From contig NZ_JAANMZ010000013.1 of assembly GCF_011250555.1 (NCBI RefSeq), forward strand, positions 30,311 to 94,310: 64,000 nt of DNA. Direction: 5' to 3'. The notes under the pieces are model-generated. The model searched no databases, was not told where the DNA came from, and saw only the letters and a list, made by a program, of their open reading frames with translations. The DNA is from Bacillus sp. MM2020_4 (GTDB lineage: Bacteria > Bacillota > Bacilli > Bacillales > Cytobacillaceae). The stretch's first letter is position 1. Each line of letters starts with the position of its first letter. Shown piece after piece: positions 9,246 through 17,264 of the stretch. A program made the translations under genes and the position numbers.

Positions 9246-10421
9246 ATGTTAAACAAGCTATATACGAAATTAGAAAATAATTATGACGAAATGGTCTCCA
9301 TCCGCCGCTACATGCACCAACATCCAGAATTATCTTTTCAGGAATACGAAACAGCTAGGTTCATTCAAACCTATTATGAAAAACATGATATCGAAGTAAA
9401 AGGGAACATAGGCGGAAATGGGGTAGTGGCAAAAGTTTACGGGAAAAAGTCTGGAAAAACAGTTGCATTACGGGCAGACTTCGATGCGTTGCCGATTCAG
9501 GATGAAAAGGATGTCCCTTACAAATCACTTGTACCCGGAGTCATGCATGCCTGTGGACATGATGGTCACACCGCGACACTTCTTGTCCTTGCGAAAGCCT
9601 TAAATGAACTTCGTGACGACCTTGAAGGGACCTATGTCTTTATACATCAGCATGCAGAGGAATATGCTCCCGGCGGTGCGGCACCAATGATTAAGGATGG
9701 CTGTTTAGAAGGTGTCCATGTGATTTTTGGTACGCATTTGTGGGCAAGTGAACCAACAGGCACCATCCAATACCGGACAGGACCCATCATGGCGGCAGCA
9801 GATCGTTTCGAAATTGAAATTCAAGGTAAGGGTGGTCATGGGGCACAACCGCATAAAACAAAGGATGCCATCGTGACCGCATCACAACTCGTGTTGAATC
9901 TCCAGCAAATCGTCAGCCGTAAGGTAAACCCAGTTGAATCTGCAGTTGTCACTGTCGCTTCTTTTACAGCTGAAAATGCCTTCAATGTCATTGCAGACAA
10001 AGCAAAATTAATAGGAACAGTCAGGACATTTAATGAAGAGGTAAGACGATTCATTGAAGGTGAAATAGAACGAATCGTTCACGGTACCTGCTACACATCT
10101 GACAGTAATTATAAGTATGATTTTGTCAGAGGTTATCCTGCAGTGGTCAACCATGAAAAGGAAACAGAATTTATCATTAGCTGTGCACAGGATATTGCTG
10201 AGGTGAATAGTATCGAAGAAACCGAGCTGCAAATGGGCGGAGAAGACTTTGGCTATTATTTACAAAAAGTTCCGGGCACCTTCTTCTACACGGGAGCAAA
10301 ACCGGTTTCCAATGATGAAGGGTATCCACATCATCACCCTAAATTTGATATTGATGAAAAAGCCATGCTCATCGCCGCAAAAACATTGGGTACAGCAGCT
10401 ATAAGAGTCCATAAGGAATAA
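9246..10421 (+). CDS. yhaA: M20 family amidohydrolase, YhaA-like
   Basis: A 391-residue zinc-dependent amidohydrolase of the M20D (aminoacylase/IAA-amino-acid hydrolase) family. The metal motif HACGHDGHT is near residue 100, the HAEE segment with the general-base glutamate near 138, and the late metal histidine in PHHHPKFD near 365. The dimerisation insert with GKGGHGAQPH is present. It should hydrolyse N-acyl amino acids or related amides in the cytosol. The ATG follows GGAGGGATTAC. It corresponds in position to yhaA next to ecs in B. subtilis. Confidence 0.85.
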   Translation: MLNKLYTKLENNYDEMVSIRRYMHQHPELSFQEYETARFIQTYYEKHDIEVKGNIGGNGVVAKVYGKKSGKTVALRADFDALPIQDEKDVPYKSLVPGVMHACGHDGHTATLLVLAKALNELRDDLEGTYVFIHQHAEEYAPGGAAPMIKDGCLEGVHVIFGTHLWASEPTGTIQYRTGPIMAAADRFEIEIQGKGGHGAQPHKTKDAIVTASQLVLNLQQIVSRKVNPVESAVVTVASFTAENAFNVIADKAKLIGTVRTFNEEVRRFIEGEIERIVHGTCYTSDSNYKYDFVRGYPAVVNHEKETEFIISCAQDIAEVNSIEETELQMGGEDFGYYLQKVPGTFFYTGAKPVSNDEGYPHHHPKFDIDEKAMLIAAKTLGTAAIRVHKE

Positions 10422-10426
10422 TGATA

Positions 10427-10463
10427 AAAAATCCCCTGTCTCATTAGAGTTCAGGGGATTTTT
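10427..10463. terminator. Bidirectional terminator between yhaA and ecsC
   Basis: Twelve-base arms (10427-10438 and 10452-10463) with A-run and T-run flanks on both strands. The ecsC stop codon lies in its loop. It serves two convergent genes. Confidence 0.8.
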
Positions 10464-11166
10464 GCAGTATTCGTAAGCGGTAGGCATTCATCGCCGTTTC
10501 ACCTAAATGCTTCAGAAGATTATTATTAGCATAAGCACCCACAAATGCCCCAATGCCCGGTACAAGCTGAAATAGTTTGGCAAGGTCAATATAATCGCGA
10601 TATTCCTGCTGAAACTGACGCCAATCCATTTCCACAAGAACCTGCTTGCGGATTTCCCAATTTTCAATTTCCGATAAGGTATGCTTACGGATTTCATCAC
10701 TAGAAAAAGCCAATTGAAAGACATGGAGAATAAATAATCTTTCTTCATATTTCCTCGTATCAAATCCATAAACAGAAGCTGCTTCAAACAGGAATTTCAT
10801 CTTAATCGTTAAGAGCAGCGGAAAATCGGCTAGACCAAGCAAAATACCGCCCGCCCCCGTTCCCGCTCCTTCAATCACAGCGGTCTTCTGATACGCAGCT
10901 ATTTTTTTTCGTGCCAATTCGTCTCTCTCTGCAAGGGTTAGCCCTTGGGCCTGGTCCTTATTCGTTGTCACTTTCGAACCAAGTAACGTAGCTTTCACCA
11001 TCGCTTTGATGCTCTCTGTCATGACTTCATGGACTTTTTCCGGAATCCATTCGTTTATTTTCCCTTGGGCTTTTTTTGATATTCGGTTCATCATTCCTGA
11101 ACGCCTGGTTAATTTTCGTTTCCATTCATCCACTTCATCAAAAACCATTAATTCATATTCGTTCAA
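10444..11166 (-). CDS. ecsC: EcsC family protein
   Basis: About 240 residues with the EcsC-domain features: an N-terminal helical part, a glycine-rich membrane-prone segment (GAGTGAGGILLGLADFPLLL), and a C-terminal LVPGIGAFVGAYANNNLL segment. B. subtilis ecsC is the third ecs gene and its function is unclear. The TTG at 11166 (after AAGGGGG, nine-base gap) is preferred over the TTG at 11175, which abuts that site. Here a terminator lies between ecsB and ecsC, so ecsC is probably transcribed on its own. Confidence 0.85.
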   Translation of the reverse strand: MNEYELMVFDEVDEWKRKLTRRSGMMNRISKKAQGKINEWIPEKVHEVMTESIKAMVKATLLGSKVTTNKDQAQGLTLAERDELARKKIAAYQKTAVIEGAGTGAGGILLGLADFPLLLTIKMKFLFEAASVYGFDTRKYEERLFILHVFQLAFSSDEIRKHTLSEIENWEIRKQVLVEMDWRQFQQEYRDYIDLAKLFQLVPGIGAFVGAYANNNLLKHLGETAMNAYRLRILQKSPEL

Positions 11167-11230
11167 AATGACCAACCCCCTTTACATATTAGCTTATGCT
11201 TACATACGATAAAAACCGCCTAATAGTTTC

Positions 11231-11257
11231 AAAAAAAAACCCTTCATCTTAAAGGGG
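11231..11257 (-). terminator. Terminator after ecsB
   Basis: Short CCCTT/AAGGG stem (11240-11244 and 11252-11256) followed on the minus strand by nine consecutive T residues. It separates ecsAB from ecsC. Confidence 0.65.
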
Positions 11258-11268
11258 AAATTCATAGA

Positions 11269-12480
11269 CTAGGCTTTTAAACGATTTTTTCCATAAAAGT
11301 AAATAAAAAGATAGGAAAATGCAAGACCAGCTAGTAATGCAAGCAGTGAAATCATTATTTCTCCTTTAACCAGAATAAATAAGGCAAAAATAATGGCTTG
11401 GACCGTTAGGATGGCCATTAATAAAAAATGGAACGAGGCAGCCTTAAATTTAGGCGCAACCGGATAAATATCGACCCAGAGTTTATTTTGATGATGATTC
11501 CATAACGGCAGCAATTGAAATCCGGTTAAATATAAAAACAAGACACCAATTAATATCTGGCCGAATCCAAACGAAATAAAATAGATGGCAAGCGCGCCAA
11601 TCACTGTTAAACGGATAAATAAACCCAGATAATCAGAAGAACGCAAAAATGTTCGCGAAAATAAAAATAAATAAGTTTTTTCCTGTGAGAACGGAATTTT
11701 ACTGATAAACAAATCAAGCCATTTTCTACGTTTTACCGTATCCTTCAGTTTTGGCACATCCGTAAACATGTTAGCTAAACGATAAAAAGATGCCATCCTT
11801 TTCTCTTCATGGTTAATTAATTGGTCCCATTTTAAGCCCATTTTTCTTGTTCGAACCAAAAAGCTGTAATAATAAAACCCCATAATTAATGCCATAACCA
11901 AAAGAATAACCAGGTTGGCCTGTTTAAATAAAAGATAGGAAAATGCGACATTTAGAAAGTAGCGTACAACCATATCCCATCTATGTACAGATACCTCGAC
12001 ATAATAATGAATTTTCCACGAAACAGCTAAATTCCAGACTTTAGCAATGAGTAATACGGATAAGAACGGAATAAATGAGTGAAAACCACTTTCGCTTACA
12101 TGGGCATACATCGGCATCAGGACCGCTAAAACCATTAATAGAATATAGCCTTGAAAAACAAAACTGGCGACCCCGGATCGAATAAAATACCCCTTTAATT
12201 TCTCCTCAAGCGGAAGTAAAAATACATTATCGGCTTCGAGTAAAAAGTTGTAAACCGGGCTATAGGTAATGAAAAAGCCCATGATAACAGCTAATATGAT
12301 TTCAGCAGGAAATGCAGTTGAAAGGGTTTCAAGCCATTTTTGATAATAAAAGGCTCCTGTTCCAATCAAAAATAACAGGACAATAACAAGGTGCCCATTG
12401 AAAATATAGCGTAAATATCTTCCTATATCCTTCATCCGACCGCCAGCACGGTCTCTCCAAAGTTTCTTCTCATCAAACAT
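11269..12480 (-). CDS. ecsB: ABC transporter permease EcsB
   Basis: A 403-residue protein with about ten membrane helices and several positively charged loops, matching the EcsB family. It forms the membrane part of the Ecs ABC transporter, whose loss in B. subtilis affects secretion, competence and membrane-protein proteolysis. The start overlaps the ecsA stop by eight bases, indicating translational coupling. Confidence 0.9.
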   Translation of the reverse strand: MFDEKKLWRDRAGGRMKDIGRYLRYIFNGHLVIVLLFLIGTGAFYYQKWLETLSTAFPAEIILAVIMGFFITYSPVYNFLLEADNVFLLPLEEKLKGYFIRSGVASFVFQGYILLMVLAVLMPMYAHVSESGFHSFIPFLSVLLIAKVWNLAVSWKIHYYVEVSVHRWDMVVRYFLNVAFSYLLFKQANLVILLVMALIMGFYYYSFLVRTRKMGLKWDQLINHEEKRMASFYRLANMFTDVPKLKDTVKRRKWLDLFISKIPFSQEKTYLFLFSRTFLRSSDYLGLFIRLTVIGALAIYFISFGFGQILIGVLFLYLTGFQLLPLWNHHQNKLWVDIYPVAPKFKAASFHFLLMAILTVQAIIFALFILVKGEIMISLLALLAGLAFSYLFIYFYGKNRLKA

Positions 12481-13213
12481 AATTTTCTTCCTTCGTCAAT
12501 TGAATATACAAATCGTCTAAAGAGGCGGTTGGCATTGAGAACTGCTGCCTTAATTCACTAAGTGTTCCTTTAGCACGGACCTTCCCTTCATGTAAAATGA
12601 TAAAGCGGTCACAATATTTTTCGGCCGTTGTGAGAATATGGGTTGACATTAAGATTCCCGCACCATTTTCTTTCATCTTTTTCATTAAATCAAGCAATGA
12701 TTGAATGCCAAGCGGATCGAGTCCAACAAATGGTTCATCAACGATATAAAGCGATGGCTGGACGAGAAACGCACACATGATCATCACCTTTTGTTTCATC
12801 CCTTTGGAGAAATGAGCTGGAAACCATTTTAACCGTTTTTCCATTCGAAATTCCGATAACAGCGGATTAATTCGCTGTTTATAGGTGGACTCGTCCAGCC
12901 CATAGGCCATGGCCGTTAATTTTAAATGCTCATCCAACGTTAATTCTTCATATAAGACTGGTGTTTCGGGGACAAAGGTAAACATGCGGCGATAGGCTTC
13001 TTTATTTTCTGTAAAAGATTTCCCATTAATTTTGACGGTACCGCGATGTGGTTCCATTAATCCGATAATATGTTTGATGGTTGTACTTTTCCCGGCTCCA
13101 TTCAAGCCAATAAGTCCCACTAATTCCTTTTCACGAACCTCAAAGGAAACATCTTTTAAAACTGGGTTTCTTGTATAGCCTCCAACTAGGTTTTCAATTG
13201 TTAATAAAGACAT
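12473..13213 (-). CDS. ecsA: ABC transporter ATP-binding protein EcsA
   Basis: A 246-residue ATPase with Walker A GLNGAGKS (36-43), signature FSKGMKQK (about 136-143) and Walker B LYIVDEP with the D-loop GLDP following. It powers the EcsB permease at the inner face of the membrane. The ATG follows GGAAGGAC. It is divergent from hit, as in B. subtilis, but the intergenic region is much larger here. Confidence 0.93.
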   Translation of the reverse strand: MSLLTIENLVGGYTRNPVLKDVSFEVREKELVGLIGLNGAGKSTTIKHIIGLMEPHRGTVKINGKSFTENKEAYRRMFTFVPETPVLYEELTLDEHLKLTAMAYGLDESTYKQRINPLLSEFRMEKRLKWFPAHFSKGMKQKVMIMCAFLVQPSLYIVDEPFVGLDPLGIQSLLDLMKKMKENGAGILMSTHILTTAEKYCDRFIILHEGKVRAKGTLSELRQQFSMPTASLDDLYIQLTKEENYV

Positions 13214-13384
13214 TGCAAACGTCCTTCCGTAGCATGATTATGGTTTACATTTTAACAAATTCCTTTCAATAAAAATAGGAATTCAATTTTTCTTACACTT
13301 TTTTGTATATTTCTTTCCTAACGGGTTATCATAATATTCGAAGGGGAAACAACTGACGAAGATGAAGAAATTCATCAAACCTTG

Positions 13385-13674
13385 AAATGAGGTGTCTGTC
13401 AAAGACATTTTCCATTCAAACAAGTTAGCTTTCAGGTCGTTTCAGATAAGGGGATGGTTGTTTTGTACACAGTGCATGCAAACCATTTAGAGTTCAACAC
13501 CAACTGTTTATCTTAAAAAAATAAACGGCAAATGAGGTGTTTACCGCAGATCACTACCCGTTTTTAAAGGTTAGGAAAACCAATAAAAACACAAATAGGG
13601 GATGGTCAGCTTGAACAAAGATGTCTCTTTATAAAAACACTCTATGAAAAATGAGGTGTTTATCAAAGAACACT
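13385..13674 (+). repeat. Three spaced copies of an AAATGAGGTGT motif
   Basis: Copies begin at 13385, 13530 and 13649. All share AAATGAGGTGT followed by a variable part that forms a small inverted repeat: TGTC/GACA in the first and GTGTT/AACAC in the third. The paired bases change together between these two copies, which hints at a conserved stem; the second copy is less clear. Confidence 0.55.
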
Positions 13675-13715
13675 CCTAAATGAACGTCAAAATTGAAGCA
13701 ATTCCCCTTCGGGAA

Positions 13716-13750
13716 GGCGGGATTCCATGCGAATCCTGCCTTTTTCTTTT
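13716..13750 (+). terminator. Isolated rho-independent terminator upstream of hit
   Basis: GGCGGGATTC (13716-13725) and GAATCCTGCC (13731-13740) with a five-base loop, followed by TTTTTCTTTT. No gene precedes it on the plus strand for more than 500 bases, so it may end a small RNA made from the repeat region. The stem contains one G-T type pair. Confidence 0.7.
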
Positions 13751-13806
13751 GTATTACCATTCATTATGGTAAAATAAGACAAACATTAAAAGGAGTTGTC
13801 ATTGAA

Positions 13807-14226
13807 ATGAGCGATTGTATCTTTTGTAAAATTGTTAATGGTGAAATTCCTGCTGCAAAGGTTTTTGAAAATGAGCATGTGGTAGCGTTTATGGATATCA
13901 GTCAAGTGACAAAAGGCCACACCCTGGTGATCCCTAAAATACATAAAGAGAATATTTACGAATTGACTCCAGAAATCGCAAGAAACATATATGAAGTGGT
14001 CCCCTCTATTGCTACTGCCCTAAAAAAGGAATTTGAGCCTGCTGCAATGAATACCATCAATAATAATGGTGAACTTGCCGGTCAGACTGTTTTTCACTTC
14101 CATGTCCATTTGATTCCGCGTTATGGCAAAGGGGATGGCCTGGGTGTAGTTTGGAAAAGCAATCAAAGCGATTATACACCTCAACTATTACAAGAAATGG
14201 CCGTGAACATTAAAAAGCAGCTTTAA
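13807..14226 (+). CDS. hit: HIT family nucleotide-binding hydrolase
   Basis: About 139 residues. The histidine triad HFHVH is at residues 97-101, followed by LIPR, and the N-terminal DCIFCKI zinc-binding-type motif is present. HIT proteins of this branch (HINT-like) hydrolyse nucleoside phosphoramidates or dinucleotides. The ATG at 13807 has AAGGAG nine to ten bases upstream; the reading frame is open for 38 more codons without a ribosome site and overlaps the terminator at 13716. Confidence 0.92.
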   Translation: MSDCIFCKIVNGEIPAAKVFENEHVVAFMDISQVTKGHTLVIPKIHKENIYELTPEIARNIYEVVPSIATALKKEFEPAAMNTINNNGELAGQTVFHFHVHLIPRYGKGDGLGVVWKSNQSDYTPQLLQEMAVNIKKQL

Positions 14227-14286
14227 CCTATCTCCAGAGCATAATTTTCTGAAAATTATATCTTTATTAATATTATCGTAATATGT

Positions 14287-14292
14287 TATAAT
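14287..14292 (+). promoter_or_regulatory. -10 box of the trpP promoter
   Basis: TATAAT at 14287-14292, about 80 bases before the trpP start. The matching -35 region is AT-rich and weak, so only the -10 is called. Confidence 0.45.
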
Positions 14293-14311
14293 GAATCTAA
14301 GTTTTTCGCTG

Positions 14312-14372
14312 TAGGCAATGAGTGTACTGCAGGAGAAACAAATAGCTTAGAATAGCAGAGGAGAGATGAGAA
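14312..14372 (+). promoter_or_regulatory. TRAP (MtrB) binding site over the trpP ribosome binding site
   Basis: Six NAG triplets with exact two-base spacers run TAG 14343, TAG 14348, TAG 14353, GAG 14358, GAG 14363, GAG 14368, ending two bases before the ATG. Further triplets lie upstream at 14312, 14320 and 14333. This is the binding pattern of the tryptophan-activated RNA-binding protein. The last three triplets include the ribosome binding site, so tryptophan-bound TRAP would block trpP translation, as known for B. subtilis trpP. Confidence 0.9.
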
Positions 14373-14900
14373 ATGAATACAAAGAATCTAGTCATTTTAG
14401 CACTTTTAGCGGGGATTGGAGTCGTATTGCATACGATAATGCCAAGTTTTCTTGGAATAAAGCCGGATATGATGTTGGCCATGATGTTTTTAGGCATTTT
14501 ACTCGTTCCTGAAGTAAAGAGCGTCATGCTTATGGGGATTGTAACTGGTATCTTGTCGGCATTAACGACAAGTTTTCCTAGCGGCCAAATCCCAAATATT
14601 ATCGATAAGATTGTTACTTCGTTAATCTTTTTCGGTTTGTTCTTGGTCTTTAGGAAAGTTATGAAGCCGATTGTTTGTGCAGCAATCTTATCAGCTGTTG
14701 GTACATTAGTATCAGGAACTGTATTTTTAGGCTCAGCTCTTTTATTATTCAGCTTACCAGGACCATTCGCTGCATTATTTTCGGTAGGTGTTTTACCGGC
14801 AATCGCACTAAATACTGTTATTATGATTATTTTGTATCCAGTGGCTCAATCTATTTTTAAACGAACTAAATTGTCATCAGCTTCCGTCATCCAAAAATAA
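14373..14900 (+). CDS. trpP: Tryptophan transporter TrpP
   Basis: A 175-residue membrane protein with about five helices, beginning with MNTKNLVILALLAGIG, of the TrpP/YhaG family (ECF S-component-like fold). It imports tryptophan. Identification is strengthened by the TRAP binding site that covers its ribosome binding site and by its position near hit and hpr. No ECF ATPase genes are adjacent. Confidence 0.9.
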   Translation: MNTKNLVILALLAGIGVVLHTIMPSFLGIKPDMMLAMMFLGILLVPEVKSVMLMGIVTGILSALTTSFPSGQIPNIIDKIVTSLIFFGLFLVFRKVMKPIVCAAILSAVGTLVSGTVFLGSALLLFSLPGPFAALFSVGVLPAIALNTVIMIILYPVAQSIFKRTKLSSASVIQK

Positions 14901-14917
14901 TGTACGGGGCTCTCTTT

Positions 14918-14951
14918 TTAAGAAAAGAACCCCCAGGGGTTCTTTTCTTAA
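14918..14951. terminator. Bidirectional terminator after trpP
   Basis: Sixteen-base arms (14918-14933 and 14936-14951) with A/T-rich outer ends, between trpP and the convergent small gene. Confidence 0.8.
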
Positions 14952-14968
14952 ATTACATACGGGGGTTT

Positions 14969-15160
14969 CTATGAAATTATTGAAAGCAATAAAGCAACTA
15001 GGAGGAAAATGCCGCCAACACCAGCCAAAGCTGCTGCTCTTTTCTTTATTATCTGTTTTGGCGGATACACACCGGGTCTTTTTAAATCAAATAAATATTT
15101 AGATGATCCCAGAAAAAGAATAGCACTTACGATAAATAACGTTACAGCTACACTCTTCAT
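14969..15160 (-). CDS. Small two-helix membrane protein
   Basis: A 63-residue protein with an N-terminal membrane helix (about 3-20), a charged loop RPGVYPPKQIIKKR, and a second helix (about 44-62). The ATG is preceded by AGGAGGA. I do not recognise a named family. It lies between trpP and hpr, where B. subtilis has yhaH; it does not look like YhaH. Confidence 0.65.
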   Translation of the reverse strand: MKSVAVTLFIVSAILFLGSSKYLFDLKRPGVYPPKQIIKKRAAALAGVGGIFLLVALLLSIIS

Positions 15161-15417
15161 CTTATTTTGTCCTCCTACTCATTCGAACAATGGTTGTAAC
15201 TATTTATATGTTTTATTATTCATTCATATGAACAAGGCACCTTTAAGCAGGACAATTATGTGAAAACTATTTAGAAAAAATTTTTTAAATGGAATTTTTT
15301 AAAAATTCAATATAAATTTTACGCAATTTCTAAAAATTTTGTTAATTACATCTTTATTAATTTTTATTTTATTGGCATAATGATAATAGAGAAATATAAA
15401 AGTAGGTGAAATTGGGG

Positions 15418-15993
15418 ATGACTGAGAAACAATATTCAATGAAAGAAGCAATGATCTTTAGTCAGAGAATAACGCAATTAAGTAAAGCGTTATGGAAGTC
15501 GATTGAAAAAGACTGGCAGCAATGGATTAAGCCTTATGATTTAAATATTAATGAACATCACATTCTTTGGATCGCCTATCATTTAAATGGGGCTTCCATC
15601 TCCGATGTGGCAAAATTCGGGGTAATGCATGTATCAACAGCTTTTAACTTTTCGAAAAAGTTAGAAGAACGAGGTTTGTTGAAATTCTCTAAAAAGGAAA
15701 ACGACAAACGTAATACGTATATTCAACTCACTGACACTGGTGAAGATATCTTACTTCGATCAATGGAAACGTATGAACCAACTAGTAATGCCGCCTTTTC
15801 TGGTGCGTTACCGCTGCGGGAATTGTATGGGAAATTTCCGGATATCATTGAAATAATGGCGATTATTCGCAACATTTATGGTGAAGATTTTATGGAGATC
15901 TTTGAACGTTCTTTTCATAATATCGAAAGTGAATTCATCGAAGAAAATGGTTTACTAAAAAAAGCAAAAAAGACAGAACAAGAATTAGCGTAA
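15418..15993 (+). CDS. hpr: MarR-type transition-state regulator Hpr (ScoC)
   Basis: About 191 residues. The central winged helix-turn-helix contains the highly conserved family segments [13 protein letters not shown] and [20 protein letters not shown]. It represses protease and sporulation genes during growth in B. subtilis. The ATG at 15418 has GGTGA eight bases upstream; the GTG at 15406 overlaps that site and is unlikely. It converges on yhaI with only eight bases between the stops. Confidence 0.95.
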   Translation: MTEKQYSMKEAMIFSQRITQLSKALWKSIEKDWQQWIKPYDLNINEHHILWIAYHLNGASISDVAKFGVMHVSTAFNFSKKLEERGLLKFSKKENDKRNTYIQLTDTGEDILLRSMETYEPTSNAAFSGALPLRELYGKFPDIIEIMAIIRNIYGEDFMEIFERSFHNIESEFIEENGLLKKAKKTEQELA

Positions 15994-16001
15994 AACCTCC
16001 A

Positions 16002-16340
16002 TTATAAATATTTTTCGAACTCGTGAAAAAGCGGTTCGTATAAATTTTGGAGCAGGCATGCTTTTATTACCTCTTCCATTTTCAGGTTAGCTGGTAATGA
16101 GGCTAATAATCGTTCAAAAAGCGGATGAAAGTATACATACCCTTCCGCTTTTTGTTCTTCAAATTTCATGCTCAATTCGTCACATAAAGCTAAGAACTTT
16201 TCTGTTTCCTGTTCGGTTAAACTATTTTCAATAACAAGCTTATAAAATTCTTGCTTTGGATTGTGTAGCAATTTTACAAGCAGTTTCTGGTGGTATTCAA
16301 GAAGCTGGATCCTTTGCCACAATAATTTATGTTCATTCAT
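16002..16340 (-). CDS. yhaI: YhaI family protein (DUF1878)
   Basis: About 112 residues, helical and acidic, matching the length and position of B. subtilis YhaI next to hpr. Typical segments are RIQLLEYHQKLL and PLFERLLASLP. The ATG at 16340 has AAGAGGG eight bases upstream; the ATG at 16346 is too close. No membrane segment or known catalytic motif. Function unknown. Confidence 0.8.
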   Translation of the reverse strand: MNEHKLLWQRIQLLEYHQKLLVKLLHNPKQEFYKLVIENSLTEQETEKFLALCDELSMKFEEQKAEGYVYFHPLFERLLASLPANLKMEEVIKACLLQNLYEPLFHEFEKYL

Positions 16341-16540
16341 AACCATAGCCCTCTTTCCGAACCTTTACATTTTCCCTTTAACATTATTCACCTTTTTGAG
16401 AGTTGGGTAAACCTCTTTTACTATTTTGAATTTATTACTGACGATAAAAAGTCTAACAGTCTTCCATTCTTTATGACTATCTTTTTTGTGCGATTTTTGG
16501 TATTGTATAAATCATAACACGAACAACAGGGAGGGAATCA

Positions 16541-16723
16541 ATGATGATCTCCGTTTTTATTGTCTTCGCTATTTTTATTTTGTTTTATGTAAATAAAATG
16601 ACCAATTCACTTTGCATTCAAAAGGAAATACCAGAAGAAAACCAGCATAAGGTCTTTCGTACCATTAATGTTCTGATTACCATCTTACTTATTTCATCAT
16701 ACCTGGAAATTTTGTATACATAA
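16541..16723 (+). CDS. Small membrane protein
   Basis: A 60-residue protein with membrane helices at about 3-20 and 42-57 and a charged middle. GGGAGGG precedes the start; ATG at 16541 and 16544 are both possible. It stands alone between yhaI and the YjcZ-like genes. Family not recognised. Confidence 0.6.
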   Translation: MMISVFIVFAIFILFYVNKMTNSLCIQKEIPEENQHKVFRTINVLITILLISSYLEILYT

Positions 16724-16831
16724 TCCGCCTGTGAAAATAATACGAATGGTTAGGATTAATCAATAGGAAATTAACTAAAAAAAGCGAAGCGATGAGGAAG
16801 TTCTCATCGCTTTAAGTTTTACACTATTTTC

Positions 16832-16924
16832 TTAATAGACCCAAGAAGCCCCAATGATAATTAACAGGATGAAAAGGACTACGATTAAGGCAAATCCTCC
16901 TCCGTATGCTGCACCACCAGACAT
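16832..16924 (-). CDS. YjcZ-like small sporulation peptide (copy 1)
   Basis: A 30-residue peptide: a short Gly-rich head (MSGGAAYGGG) and one membrane helix (FALIVVLFILLIIIG) ending in SWVY. It matches the YjcZ/sporulation-peptide family of Bacillaceae. AGGAGG-type site lies upstream of the ATG. Tandem with a second copy 36 bases upstream on the same strand; the two share most of the helix. Confidence 0.8.
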   Translation of the reverse strand: MSGGAAYGGGFALIVVLFILLIIIGASWVY

Positions 16925-16960
16925 ATATTTTACCTCCTTTCATAAATGGGAATTTCCTCT

Positions 16961-17050
16961 TTAATAAACGAAAGCAGCCCCTACAATAATCAATAGGATG
17001 AAAAGGACTACAATTAGAGCAAATCCAGCTCCATATCCTCCGGCACTCAT
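16961..17050 (-). CDS. YjcZ-like small sporulation peptide (copy 2)
   Basis: A 29-residue peptide with a Gly-rich head (MSAGGYGAG), the helix FALIVVLFILLIIVG and end AAFVY. AAAGGAGG precedes the ATG. It is the first of the tandem pair in the direction of transcription and probably arose with copy 1 by duplication. Confidence 0.8.
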   Translation of the reverse strand: MSAGGYGAGFALIVVLFILLIIVGAAFVY

Positions 17051-17183
17051 TGAAATACCTCCTTTTTCATTTGCTAAGATATACTATTCATGTTGTATTC
17101 ATTTCGTTTAGGCACTTAGCTAATTTTTATAGGAAAGTCCCACGCCCTTCTTGATATTTTTCTACCGCGCCTAGCATTTATTT

Positions 17184-17211
17184 TTGCAGCGGTTCCAATT
17201 TATGTTATAGT
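17184..17211 (+). promoter_or_regulatory. Sigma-A type promoter of prsA
   Basis: -35 TTGCAG (17184-17189), 16-base spacer, extended -10 TGTTATAGT with TATAGT at 17206-17211. It lies about 50 bases before the prsA ribosome binding site. Confidence 0.6.
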
Positions 17212-17264
17212 AAGGAATGTGGACAAAAAGCCCATAAGAATTTACTGTTTAGGAGAGATACAGC

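Larger units (their letters stand above)
13214..13806. other. Gene-free region between ecsA and hit
   Basis: About 590 bases without a credible gene. It contains three copies of a short motif (13385, 13530, 13649), two copies of GGGGATGGT (13450 and 13599 areas) and an isolated plus-strand terminator at 13716. The spacing of the repeats is about 145 and 119 bases, which suggests an old duplicated unit. It may hold a small RNA or decayed elements; nothing in it reads as protein. Confidence 0.5.

Noticed and set aside
15009..15263. Plus-strand frame opposite the 63-residue membrane protein gene
   Set aside because: It is the complement of a gene with a much better ribosome site and membrane-protein pattern.
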